DNA of 20,237 nucleotides from a virus. The number at the start of each line of letters is the position of its first letter. The first letter of the stretch is position 1. The notes under the pieces are model-generated. The model was not told the DNA's origin. It saw nothing but the letters and a program-made list of their open reading frames with translations, and did not search any database. A program made the position numbers and the translations under genes. Shown one piece after another: positions 1 to 9,263 of this stretch. Where the stretch lies: positions 1 to 20,237 of the IMG/VR virus record IMGVR_UViG_3300017748_000203; one strand, written 5' to 3'.

Positions 1-208
1 ATTAGTTAAATTACCAATTGGTTCAAGAGTTAAAAATAACCATGTAAGTAAAAGAACCGCTTCATCAAATAGAGGTGGAAACACAATCAATATTACAATT
101 AATGCAAAAGATACTTCCGATGCTGAAATGCGAAGAATAGCAGAAAAGGTCGGAAGATTAGTTAATAATAGCATTAATAGAAATACAGGAATGTCGGGGA
201 TAAGGTGA
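1..208 (+). CDS. C-terminal end of a probable tail tape-measure protein (5' truncated)
   Basis: Frame 2 is open from the window edge to a TGA at 206-208 and encodes about 68 residues. The tail has a Ser/Asn/Gly-rich linker, then a beta stretch (NTINITINAKD), then an amphipathic helix (DAEMRRIAEKVGRLVNN). That linker, strand and helix pattern is common at the C-terminus of phage tail tape-measure proteins and of some other long tail proteins, which sit inside the tail tube. Position supports this, because it is directly upstream of tail tip genes. The TGA stop is embedded in the ribosome-binding site of the next gene (AAGGTGATAAAATG). Most of the protein lies outside the window, so the family call is inference. 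Confidence 0.55.
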   Translation, partial: LVKLPIGSRVKNNHVSKRTASSNRGGNTINITINAKDTSDAEMRRIAEKVGRLVNNSINRNTGMSGIR

Positions 209-212
209 TAAA

Positions 213-857
213 ATGCCAATAGATGTAATCAATACTGAACATAATGTTTTTCTAAAAATAAATGCTCATAATAGTTTAGTTGGTAATCAAGTTGATACTA
301 TTCCATTAAAATGTATTTCAGTCGGGGTTGATGTTAGCAGAACAGTTCCGGCATTACCCGTTCCTCTTTCAAGTATAGCAAGGGGTCAATCGGAAACAAT
401 TGCCGTTGATTTAGGAATGGCGAGCAAGAGCATTACATTGAGTGGAGTCATTACAAGCGCAACAATAAGAAGAAGCCATACTAAAAGTTCCGGAACATTT
501 ACTCCAATAAATATGACCGCAGAAGAATTGGCTCAAATAATTGCATCGGGTGTTGATTCTTCCGGTTTGGCTCACTATCAAAATTTTAATGAATTGGTTT
601 TTTTAATAGAATCAAATATTGATGAAAACTATGTTGAAAGAAATGCAGTAGAAAGAATACCATTTACCTTTGCTTCAAGAGGTTCGGCATTAGAAAAAGA
701 TAATGAGAGAGTTCCATTACCTGCTGATTTCCCAACAGACCATAACTCAACCGGATTAACGGGCTTTATTGAAAATTTTAACTTTTCAATAGAAGCAGAA
801 CAACCAACACAGATTACTTTCAGTATGAGTTTTAGAGTGGCTAATATTTTCCCATGA
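213..857 (+). CDS. Tail-associated structural protein, 214 aa, family not recognised
   Basis: This 214-aa protein starts at an ATG four bases after the upstream stop, with a good ribosome-binding site (AGGTGAT, spacing about 4). It has no signal peptide and no membrane segment. The sequence is mixed alpha/beta with many beta-like stretches. A middle segment (around residues 70-90, TIAVDLGMASKSITLSGVI) and a C-terminal beta segment (FSMSFRVANIF) resemble distal-tail or baseplate adaptor proteins that carry one beta-sandwich. It lies between the tape-measure end and the LamG and hub proteins, which is where distal-tail proteins are usually encoded. I do not recognise a specific family. A role as tail tube cap or hub adaptor is inference from position. 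Confidence 0.6.
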   Translation: MPIDVINTEHNVFLKINAHNSLVGNQVDTIPLKCISVGVDVSRTVPALPVPLSSIARGQSETIAVDLGMASKSITLSGVITSATIRRSHTKSSGTFTPINMTAEELAQIIASGVDSSGLAHYQNFNELVFLIESNIDENYVERNAVERIPFTFASRGSALEKDNERVPLPADFPTDHNSTGLTGFIENFNFSIEAEQPTQITFSMSFRVANIFP

Positions 858-867
858 GGCGATTTAA

Positions 868-2013
868 ATGTATGATATTTATGTAGGAAAACAAAGAAGC
901 ATAGTGTTTCCCATTATGTGTAATGCTCATATAAATATTAATTATGCAGATAACATTGTTGATTTTGCTAATAACAATGATACAACAGACGATGTTCCTT
1001 ACGGTGTATGGGGTCATAGCGGGTCTTTTACTTATGAAGCGATATTTACTCCATATGATATTAATGGTATGGGTTCAGGTGGATTGAGAGGCCGTAGTGT
1101 TCAGCAAACTAATGATTTTATAATGCCTCAAGGCGGCTCAAATAAATTAAGTGAAGAATACTTACCTACTGCGAGCAGGTATACGCATAGTATGGTTCTT
1201 TTTCATAATGCTAATCTAACTGTATCTTTGAAAAATACCACAACAAATAACAGTAATCAACCTGCTGAATATAAAATCAAAGTGGATATGAAAATAGGCG
1301 GAATCAATCAGTCTTTTGAAACAGGAACGGTAATTAGTGCAGTATCGGATAAGTCTTGGTTAAAAGGTAATGCAGATAATAATTTTAATTTTTCGGGAAT
1401 TGATGCCGATGGTAAATTAAAATATGAAAGTGTGGGTATAACAAACGCTACTTTTAATGCAGGAGGAACAAGTTTAGAATTAACCGTAAATGGGTCAAGA
1501 CCTGCCTCGCATTTCTTTGAAGGACAAAAATTGTTTGTTAGAGATGGTTTTAATTTTACTGAAATAGGAACAATAGCAAATGGTGGAATTGGAAATCTTA
1601 GTAATAGCGATATTACATTAACTATTAGTGCCTATAATGCTAATATTACTAATGGAAGTGAGATATATATTGAGCCTTTCAAAGAGCCAAAATATGTTAA
1701 GAATATGCATCATGTAGCGGTTATATTTAATGAATTTAATAATTCAGTAGATATTTTTTACAATGGTGGTTTAGTCCATTCCTCTTTTCATAATACAAGT
1801 GGGGTTTTTGAGTTTAGTAGAACAGATTGTTTAATTGGTAGAAATACTACTAATGGCTCAACTTCTGCATCAGCCGCTTATCAATATATGGGAGAAATAC
1901 ACGAAATGTCATTAGAACAAGGAACAAAGAAAAAAATAACTTATACTAATTCTTTATTCCCATTTTTTGATAATACCTTGATGTATCTAAGATTTGAAGA
2001 GGTTGATGAATAA
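868..2013 (+). CDS. LamG/concanavalin-like tail protein with an inserted beta module
   Basis: This 381-aa protein probably sits on the virion tail tip and binds glycans or other surface ligands. Residues about 48-75 (GSFTYEAIFTPYDI) match an early strand of LamG/concanavalin jelly-roll domains. The C-terminal part, about 280-380, carries the typical LamG closing pattern: HHVAVIFNE, then VDIFYNG, then LIGRN, then YMGEIHEMSL. Between them, at about 160-272, is a Gly/Asn-rich beta segment with the pattern GQKLFVRDG...IGTI...LT...GSEIYIEP. The same pattern recurs in the next protein. The ATG at 868 follows AGGCGAT, a near-consensus ribosome-binding site, and another ATG lies at 872 in a different frame. 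The stop overlaps the next start by one base (TAATG). LamG is a fold call, and ligand binding is inference. Confidence 0.7.
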   Translation: MYDIYVGKQRSIVFPIMCNAHININYADNIVDFANNNDTTDDVPYGVWGHSGSFTYEAIFTPYDINGMGSGGLRGRSVQQTNDFIMPQGGSNKLSEEYLPTASRYTHSMVLFHNANLTVSLKNTTTNNSNQPAEYKIKVDMKIGGINQSFETGTVISAVSDKSWLKGNADNNFNFSGIDADGKLKYESVGITNATFNAGGTSLELTVNGSRPASHFFEGQKLFVRDGFNFTEIGTIANGGIGNLSNSDITLTISAYNANITNGSEIYIEPFKEPKYVKNMHHVAVIFNEFNNSVDIFYNGGLVHSSFHNTSGVFEFSRTDCLIGRNTTNGSTSASAAYQYMGEIHEMSLEQGTKKKITYTNSLFPFFDNTLMYLRFEEVDE

Positions 2014-5000
2014 TGTCAATAAGTATCGGAGGTGTCGCTTCTTCCTATAATACAAGCCCAAATAGTTTTTATGATGTTCCCACTAATCCTCGTATTTATA
2101 CTGCTGGATTTAATTTCGCAACGGGAGATAAACTATTTACAATAATATATGAAGATGGGAGCGTATCTAATGATACATTCCAAAGACCTATTTCTTCCGG
2201 TAATATACATACTGAATATTCAAATCTACACGCTACCGATGGATTTTCTATTAGATGTTTTGATAGCCACTCAAACACAGGGCTGAATTTATCAAGTATT
2301 AATTTAGCAAACAATGATTTTTTTGTATTATTACATTCAGATAATATGTATCAATATCACTTTGCTAAAATAACTAAAGTAGTAAGTGCTGATGCACAAG
2401 GAGATAAATTTGAATTTAGTCCAAGATTAGGTAATGAAGTAGCAAAGGGTGTTAAGTTTAAAGTTTTTAAAGGCCCATCTAATACTGATAAAATAGTTGC
2501 TATTTCAGCAGGAATAGACCAACAAATAGGAGATACAATCAATAATGTAGTATCAATGTTCAATATAGCAAGACCCTTCTTTTATTTTTACAATGATAAA
2601 TTAGATAAAAAGAATGAATTAAATCATAATACTAAATATATGTTAAGAATGGGAGATACAAATAGTAATGTAAATTCGGTCACAATAAATACTCATAATC
2701 ATGTTTTTACTACTGTTGCCGACCATAGATATAAGATAATTGATTACAGCAAATTTACTTATAATATTAAATTAGAAGATAAATTAAAATTATTAGACGA
2801 CCCTGATGATGGAACAAGTAATGAAAGTAGCCTTCTTAATTCAACTTATACTACAACAACTGATTATAATAATTGTTTTATTAATGCAAGAAGAGACGCT
2901 AATGACGACCCCTCTTCTTTAGATTTAACCGGCCCGAAAAGATATGTTTATTATAATTTTTCACCCGAAGATAATAATAGAATGCCAATTATTTATGAGT
3001 GTAATATTGCAGATTCATTTGATGCTAAGGCTGGTTATGCTTCTCTTAAATTAATTGATAGCACTAAAAATTTATCAAATAAGGTTTTTAATAATGATAG
3101 ATTATTTGTTAATCAAAAATTAAGTGAAGAAAATTTAAATGAATGGGTTGAAGTTGGAACTATTAATACTTTAGTGAATGCAGGAACACGGACTTATTCT
3201 TTAGAAGGAACAGTTGAAAGACCTAATTTATATTTTAGTGCTACTAATGAAATAAAAATAGGCGATAGGATTTGTATTGTTAATAGTGTTGCATCAACTC
3301 ATAACATTTCTTTAGAAACTCATAGTCGTTTAGCAACAGAATCAATTTTTACAAATGCTACTTCTTTAACTTCTTTCTCTAATGGAACAAAAGTATATAG
3401 AAGAAGATTAAATTCTGTTGATAGCACTTTCTTTACCGGAACAAATATATCAGGAGATAAATTAGAAAGATTAAATTCAATAATTATTTCAAATGAATAT
3501 AAAAACTTTTATTGTCACATGGGTAGTTTTGTGTCAAATGCTGATGAAGATTACGGATTATTGACTTTAACTTTTGAAAATAATTTAATGGATAGCGAAA
3601 CTGCTTTAAGATATGTTTTTGGTGAATTTTTGTTAAATTATCAAATATTTTTTGGAAAGATTGAACAAATAGATAAAAGTTTAGAAAACCAACAAAGCGT
3701 TTTTAAAATTCAAGGAAGAAACACATTGTCTAAATTAGTAGATATTATTATTAATAGAGATACTTTATTTAGTGCTGATTTTATTACAACAGGGTTTAGT
3801 CCATATAACGACCTTTCATTGGTTGGACAGGCTACATGGGGAGGCGGAGCAACAAATATTACTTTTACAAGTGGAGTGACTTTATCCGAAGGCGACCACT
3901 TATGGTCGGATAGTGGATATATAGGGCAAATTTCCGCAAGTGGCTCTAATATAACAAATTATTTTTTAATTAATCCTGCTTCACATGAAAATGGGCCAAC
4001 TACTAATGATAAAAAGGTCTATAAAGAAACAAATAAACATTATATTTTTGGAAAAGCGATGGCTTCAAATTCTTATACTAATTCAGTTACAAGTTTAGCA
4101 GGAGCAAGTGATAAAGGTTTATTTTTTAATGATGGTATGAAACTTAGCGGAACACGAATAGATAATTTGGTTGAATCAACCCCATTAGTCGGTTCTGCCG
4201 AAGATGCTAACATAAAGGCTCAAGGTTTTAACATTAACAAAACTGAAAATTTACTAAACGATTTACCATTCCAAGCAACTATTGATGGATTTACTGATGA
4301 AGTAATTAATACTTTGATTGATTTTACAATTATTGGAGTTAATAAAGACAAATCATTAACTACTGTAAAACTTGCTCCTTATATGCCATTAACTTTAGGA
4401 AGAGAGACAGTTAATTATTTAAATCTTGAACCGCCTTCTTTGGTAAGTTTAGGTAATGTTAGCAGTTATGTTGAAACAGATGCAACAAATGGGAATAGAC
4501 ATATTTTATTAACTACTGAAAGTTTTGGACACTCTACTCAAATGAATCAGTTATACTATTTACGAATTGGCGACCCTTTATTTTGTAATAATCAATTTAT
4601 TGGTAGATTTACAGGGTATCAAACAAGACAGGTTTCCGCATCTAACAGTATAGGAAATGTGGCCGACTCTACTCGTATTTTTATAGATAGAACCGTAAGT
4701 TTAACTGCGGGAGACACAATAACTTGCTTACCTGCTGGCTATGGTAATAGAAACATACCATTACATTTAGTAAATGGAGCGCATTTACATCTAAATAAAA
4801 TGATAGGCTTAATTGGACAAAGAGCAACGAGCGATAGTGTTAGAAAATATAATTATAAATTAGACTACGGAACTACAAGTCAGCAAATAGGACAAAATAC
4901 TTATACAACCGAAGTAGATAATATAAAAAGATACTCCGACCAATTTTACAGAATATTTAATTTAGAAAAGGGTCAAATAGGAGATAAAAAATATAATCTT

Positions 5001-8000
5001 GTTAATGTTAAAGAAGATACTATTGGAGGAAATTCTACACCCCTAAAGGGAGTAAATAAGCCATTTTATTCTTTCTCTCCTATTTTTTATTATTATGCTG
5101 ATACATATAATAAGCACCCTAACTATGCAGTTTCAAATATAATTGAACACATTGGCCAAACAAGTTCTGTAAAAAATAGGTCTTTACCAATTGGCCAAAG
5201 AGGGGTTAGACCAATAACATATTCTAATTTTGCCGATAAAAAGTTTGTTCCTCCAACCTCTAAAAGTTTGATGGGAACAATACAACAAACCTGCACAACT
5301 ACTAATGGAAGCCCTGATGTAGATGTTGAGGATTCATCTAATTTAGTTGTTGGAATGACTGTTGGTGGAGTCGGTATTCCTTTGAATGGAAATTTTGCCG
5401 CTAAAATTCAATCTATAAATAGTAATAATACAACAGAAATAACTTTAGATGTAAATGCTAATGCTAACGGCACTAACACTTTAGTTTTTATTAAACAATA
5501 CAAGGTCAATACCAAAGACAACACTTATCAAGTTCTTTTACCAAATACTCCGAGTAATATATACGGACACAAACCGACTTCCGGTTCGGGAATAGAAAGC
5601 ATATTTAATCCTCTTTTAGTAAGGGATAAATTGCATCAAATTGATAATAAAGCGGCAAGGTTATTTTTATATGGTAATAGGGATATAGAATTTTACACTT
5701 CAAGAAGAAAAGATAGTTTATTAAATAGTGCTACAAGAACATTAAGTAGTTATGGATTATTTTCTATTGATTCTCCTATTAGTTCTACACATTCAGCAGG
5801 TAAAAGCGATGCTTATGGAAATACTGTTTCATCTGTTCATTTTGATACAAGTTATAAACATTCTAATATTATTAACAGTAATAAAACATTATCTAACCTT
5901 AAAAGATTTTCATTGATGAGATTAACTGAATGTGTTTATGATTCATTTTTTAATCCTATAAATCCTGAGTTTGAGGTTTCGGAAGATGCTACCGTTGAAT
6001 CAACAGTTATTAATTCTATAAAGGTGCATGAAACACCGGAAACTATAACCGCAATACCCGCTATTGGTAGTAATGATATTATTTTATCCTCCCCGCCATC
6101 AGTAGGTCTTAGTGTTGGTTGTTTTATTTATGACCGTTTAACTAATAAAATTGTAGGGAGAATTACTGCAATAAACGGTGCAACAATTACTTGTGGAGAT
6201 GGTTTATTTTATACTCGTATAAATGATGGGTTAGGAGGCTCAACTGCAAATAATCATTATACTTCTTCACAAGAAATGTTGTCAGGATTTGCTTATGTTG
6301 CCGGAGATAATTTATTGTATATTAAAAATGCAGATATAGTAAATCCCATAACTATTGGTGGAAGAGAAATTGGTTCAATAATATATGAATATCCTATGGG
6401 TGTTAATAATTTTACAGATTTTAGATTTAAAGCAACTAATATTCATTTATTATATGGAACAATAATGAATAAAAACGACATATTTACAGGAAATAATGAC
6501 CCTCTTGGACAAAATAATGCAGATAATCGCATAACTCCTTCATCTTGGAGTGATTATTATATTGAGAAAAACCCATCTGCGGGAGATTTTCCAACAAGCA
6601 TGAGAACTATAAGAAAAACCACTATTTATGATAAACAAAGCATATTACTTCCTTACGCATTTTTTGGAGCAAATAATAACCACCCGACTAATACTACGGG
6701 AACTCCTGCCCCTACAAATTCTTCCGCTTCCGACCCCGAAGGTTTTTGGAGAGTTGAAACAGTTGATGCTTCCGATAATGATACTATTGAACATTGGGAT
6801 TATTATGGAGATTATTTGTATAATCAACAAGGTCAGCAATTAAATCGTTTATATAGAGACATAAATGATTTTGATATGGTTTGGTTTTTAGATAGATTAA
6901 GATTTGATGGTGGCGCAAAAGATGATGATAAATTAGTATCGTCAATAAAAATGGTTAATCTTAGACCAATAGGAACAGGAAGCGAAGAGGCCAAAATTAA
7001 TTCACATATGGTAAGCCCGTTTTGCACATATGCTTCATTAGGTTTTGTGTTTAGACACGGTGAAGTCGCTATTAACACAGGGCGCAGTATTGTTTATCCT
7101 ATGCTTGGAACTACTACTAATTGTGGGTATGGAATACCATCGGAATCAACAGATAAAGAGCAAACTACCATAAGTGGATATATGGGAATTAAATTACATT
7201 TAGATATGACTAATCAACAAAATCTGCCTATTTCCGGAACAGGTTCTATTGGTAATTATAATCATTCACTTATGATGACGGAAGAAAATACTTTTTTGAA
7301 ATTTGTTGATTTAACAGGTTGTTATCTTGTTCCCGCAGGAAGAGGAAAAAAATACATACGAGGAAATGCGGCAAGTGGGAACTTTTCTTCCGATAATGAA
7401 TTAATGCATAATGATAATGAACTAATATATGTGGTCGCTCATGAAAATGATATGACAACTGAAAATTCTATTTCAACAGCATCAGGGCTTGTTTATGGTA
7501 ATTCTTGTCGTATTATAACAGATAAACCATTAGACAATAGAAAATATAAAATTATGCAACCTAATCCTGTTTGTTTTTGGGAGAAAACACCAAAAGAAAT
7601 AAAACTTAATACATTAAGTTCTGCATATACAAAAAACATGGATAATGAAAATATGATTTCCGAACCGCCTTCATGGAGTAATTATCTAAATTCCGAAGGA
7701 GATGGAAAATCCTCTAAAGAAGGTGTTCAATCAATGTATGTAATAGCCGATTTAGATAATTTAGGAGGACAACATGATTTAGTGGTAAGAACAACTTCTG
7801 CTTTATCTGCTATTTTAAACAATTTAGAAGGTGAATTTTGTTTATCCGATGGAGATAATTCTTTAGTTTGTAATGTAAGAGGAATAGACCAAAATGACAA
7901 TTTAGGATATTATTTAGAATTAGCAGACATAAAGAAATTAAATGGGGTTATTTCTGTTTCCGAAACATTTGAACTATCAGTTAATGGTGATATAAATGAA

Positions 8001-8930
8001 AAAGCAACAAGAGCAGTAATAGGCACAACTGTTGATATATGCAAAGAAATAGAAGAGACAGTTGAAGAACTATTGATAGAAAATGATATTGATTTTCAAT
8101 TAACAAAGGAAGATTATAAGTTATTTGCTTCTCCTAATTTTCAAGGAACAAATTTATTTAACTTGCTTAATTATTTATTAAAACTAAAAGATAAAAAAAT
8201 GGTTAATGTAGGAGGCCAAATCAAAATAATAAATTATGATGATTCAGCCTTTGATGCTAAATATTCTTTTAATGATGATGATATAACAGAAATAAATACT
8301 ACTACATCTAATTTTAACTATTTTAATGAAGTAATTGTTTATGGCAGTAAGCATAAGGCTATTAGAAAAGACTTTAGAGAGATAAAGAAAAACGGAAAAA
8401 AGACATTAGAAATATTTGAAGACAAATTAACTACAAAAGAAGATGTTGAAAGAGAAGCACAAGAAAAGTTAATTATGCACACTCAATTACAAGAATTGGT
8501 TGAGTGTAAAATACCTGTTTCTAAAATTAAATGTTTAGATGTAGGAGAAACTATTATTTTACAGTCTCAAGTTGCAGGAATAAAGCCAAGACCGTTTATG
8601 ATATTAGAAAAAATACAAAGTTTTAACGGATTAGTTGGTTTAAAGTTAGGTAAATACATTAAAGGAATAGAAGATACAATTGCTGATTTACTTCTTGATA
8701 GTAAGCAGACTAAATCGTATATAAGAAATAAAAATTTCAATGTTAATGAAAACGGTTTTGATTTCTTTGACGGTATGAAAATAAATGAACTACACCTATT
8801 GATTAGAAAGAAGGCTGTTTCGGGAGGATTCTTTTTCGGTTTCGGAACACAGTTAAATACAAACACAAACCCACTTGGGTTTGGTGGAGCAAGCATTACT
8901 TACACTACTTTAAAGGAGGAAAGTTTATGA
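2013..8930 (+). CDS. Giant tail hub/tip protein (2305 aa) with repeated beta modules
   Basis: This is the largest gene in the window and probably encodes the central tail tip or baseplate hub. Residues about 2007-2230 resemble the second half of phage hub proteins (gp27/gpD/tail-endopeptidase type): a helical piece ending NLLNYLLKLKDKKMV, then FNEVIVYGSKH, then a helix with DVEREAQEKL, then a beta-barrel around KCLDVGETIIL. Residues about 500-585 (VFGEFLLNYQIFFGKIEQI then FKIQGRNTLSKL) look like an earlier hub segment. The roughly 1400 residues between appear to be insertions. Several Gly-Asp beta modules recur at about 100-155, 360-424, 620-672, 850-910, 1115-1163, 1367-1400 and 1939-1993. 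No signal peptide or membrane segment is seen. The end overlaps the next gene as ATGA. The hub call is inference from motifs and position. Confidence 0.7.
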   Translation: MSISIGGVASSYNTSPNSFYDVPTNPRIYTAGFNFATGDKLFTIIYEDGSVSNDTFQRPISSGNIHTEYSNLHATDGFSIRCFDSHSNTGLNLSSINLANNDFFVLLHSDNMYQYHFAKITKVVSADAQGDKFEFSPRLGNEVAKGVKFKVFKGPSNTDKIVAISAGIDQQIGDTINNVVSMFNIARPFFYFYNDKLDKKNELNHNTKYMLRMGDTNSNVNSVTINTHNHVFTTVADHRYKIIDYSKFTYNIKLEDKLKLLDDPDDGTSNESSLLNSTYTTTTDYNNCFINARRDANDDPSSLDLTGPKRYVYYNFSPEDNNRMPIIYECNIADSFDAKAGYASLKLIDSTKNLSNKVFNNDRLFVNQKLSEENLNEWVEVGTINTLVNAGTRTYSLEGTVERPNLYFSATNEIKIGDRICIVNSVASTHNISLETHSRLATESIFTNATSLTSFSNGTKVYRRRLNSVDSTFFTGTNISGDKLERLNSIIISNEYKNFYCHMGSFVSNADEDYGLLTLTFENNLMDSETALRYVFGEFLLNYQIFFGKIEQIDKSLENQQSVFKIQGRNTLSKLVDIIINRDTLFSADFITTGFSPYNDLSLVGQATWGGGATNITFTSGVTLSEGDHLWSDSGYIGQISASGSNITNYFLINPASHENGPTTNDKKVYKETNKHYIFGKAMASNSYTNSVTSLAGASDKGLFFNDGMKLSGTRIDNLVESTPLVGSAEDANIKAQGFNINKTENLLNDLPFQATIDGFTDEVINTLIDFTIIGVNKDKSLTTVKLAPYMPLTLGRETVNYLNLEPPSLVSLGNVSSYVETDATNGNRHILLTTESFGHSTQMNQLYYLRIGDPLFCNNQFIGRFTGYQTRQVSASNSIGNVADSTRIFIDRTVSLTAGDTITCLPAGYGNRNIPLHLVNGAHLHLNKMIGLIGQRATSDSVRKYNYKLDYGTTSQQIGQNTYTTEVDNIKRYSDQFYRIFNLEKGQIGDKKYNLVNVKEDTIGGNSTPLKGVNKPFYSFSPIFYYYADTYNKHPNYAVSNIIEHIGQTSSVKNRSLPIGQRGVRPITYSNFADKKFVPPTSKSLMGTIQQTCTTTNGSPDVDVEDSSNLVVGMTVGGVGIPLNGNFAAKIQSINSNNTTEITLDVNANANGTNTLVFIKQYKVNTKDNTYQVLLPNTPSNIYGHKPTSGSGIESIFNPLLVRDKLHQIDNKAARLFLYGNRDIEFYTSRRKDSLLNSATRTLSSYGLFSIDSPISSTHSAGKSDAYGNTVSSVHFDTSYKHSNIINSNKTLSNLKRFSLMRLTECVYDSFFNPINPEFEVSEDATVESTVINSIKVHETPETITAIPAIGSNDIILSSPPSVGLSVGCFIYDRLTNKIVGRITAINGATITCGDGLFYTRINDGLGGSTANNHYTSSQEMLSGFAYVAGDNLLYIKNADIVNPITIGGREIGSIIYEYPMGVNNFTDFRFKATNIHLLYGTIMNKNDIFTGNNDPLGQNNADNRITPSSWSDYYIEKNPSAGDFPTSMRTIRKTTIYDKQSILLPYAFFGANNNHPTNTTGTPAPTNSSASDPEGFWRVETVDASDNDTIEHWDYYGDYLYNQQGQQLNRLYRDINDFDMVWFLDRLRFDGGAKDDDKLVSSIKMVNLRPIGTGSEEAKINSHMVSPFCTYASLGFVFRHGEVAINTGRSIVYPMLGTTTNCGYGIPSESTDKEQTTISGYMGIKLHLDMTNQQNLPISGTGSIGNYNHSLMMTEENTFLKFVDLTGCYLVPAGRGKKYIRGNAASGNFSSDNELMHNDNELIYVVAHENDMTTENSISTASGLVYGNSCRIITDKPLDNRKYKIMQPNPVCFWEKTPKEIKLNTLSSAYTKNMDNENMISEPPSWSNYLNSEGDGKSSKEGVQSMYVIADLDNLGGQHDLVVRTTSALSAILNNLEGEFCLSDGDNSLVCNVRGIDQNDNLGYYLELADIKKLNGVISVSETFELSVNGDINEKATRAVIGTTVDICKEIEETVEELLIENDIDFQLTKEDYKLFASPNFQGTNLFNLLNYLLKLKDKKMVNVGGQIKIINYDDSAFDAKYSFNDDDITEINTTTSNFNYFNEVIVYGSKHKAIRKDFREIKKNGKKTLEIFEDKLTTKEDVEREAQEKLIMHTQLQELVECKIPVSKIKCLDVGETIILQSQVAGIKPRPFMILEKIQSFNGLVGLKLGKYIKGIEDTIADLLLDSKQTKSYIRNKNFNVNENGFDFFDGMKINELHLLIRKKAVSGGFFFGFGTQLNTNTNPLGFGGASITYTTLKEESL
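8915..8919 (+). promoter_or_regulatory. Strong ribosome-binding site GGAGG for the collar-like gene
   Basis: GGAGG lies seven bases before the ATG at 8927, inside the end of the giant hub gene. It fixes the start of the 111-aa protein and suggests it is translated independently as well as by ATGA coupling. Confidence 0.8.
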
Positions 8931-9262
8931 TAACAGATAAATTAAAAGAAATATTAGCAACCCGAATAAAAGACATAGTTGATGAAGGCAAGTTAGGGTT
9001 AGGTGGAAATACTACAAGCCCGTTAGCCCTTGATTTAGATGTTCCAATAACAGGGTCGCCAACAATTAGTGTTGAAAAATCAAATACTAATGTGGTGCAG
9101 ATAATGGTTGAGGAAGTAGGTTCTAATATAACAGGAAAAATGATAAGAGAAATGGCTTTTTTTGATGGAACAGATATGCTTGGTAGAGTCAATTTTGAAG
9201 CAGTTGGGCCATTTAGCGAAACAGAAAGAATACAGATTTTTTTGACAGTAGAGGTTGAGTAA
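8927..9262 (+). CDS. Small tail protein resembling a tail-fibre collar domain (111 aa)
   Basis: This 111-aa protein starts at an ATGA overlap with the hub gene. Its C-terminal half follows a pattern seen in N-terminal collar domains of phage tail fibres (DUF3751-like): a strand (VVQIMVEE), then GSNITGKMIREMAFFDG, then LGRVNFE, then a final strand (RIQIFLTVEVE). The equivalent motif in those families is an IRELGLFD-like turn followed by a strand that ends in a repeated hydrophobic pattern. It sits between the hub and a long fibre-like protein, which fits an adaptor that joins the fibre to the tail tip. The family match is from pattern memory and is moderate. No membrane segment or cysteine is present. 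Confidence 0.55.
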   Translation: MITDKLKEILATRIKDIVDEGKLGLGGNTTSPLALDLDVPITGSPTISVEKSNTNVVQIMVEEVGSNITGKMIREMAFFDGTDMLGRVNFEAVGPFSETERIQIFLTVEVE

Positions 9263-9263
9263 T

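Noticed and set aside
6628-7078. Short frames on both strands within the giant hub gene
   Set aside because: They are inside a long continuous coding frame, have no start signals, and carry no recognisable motif.
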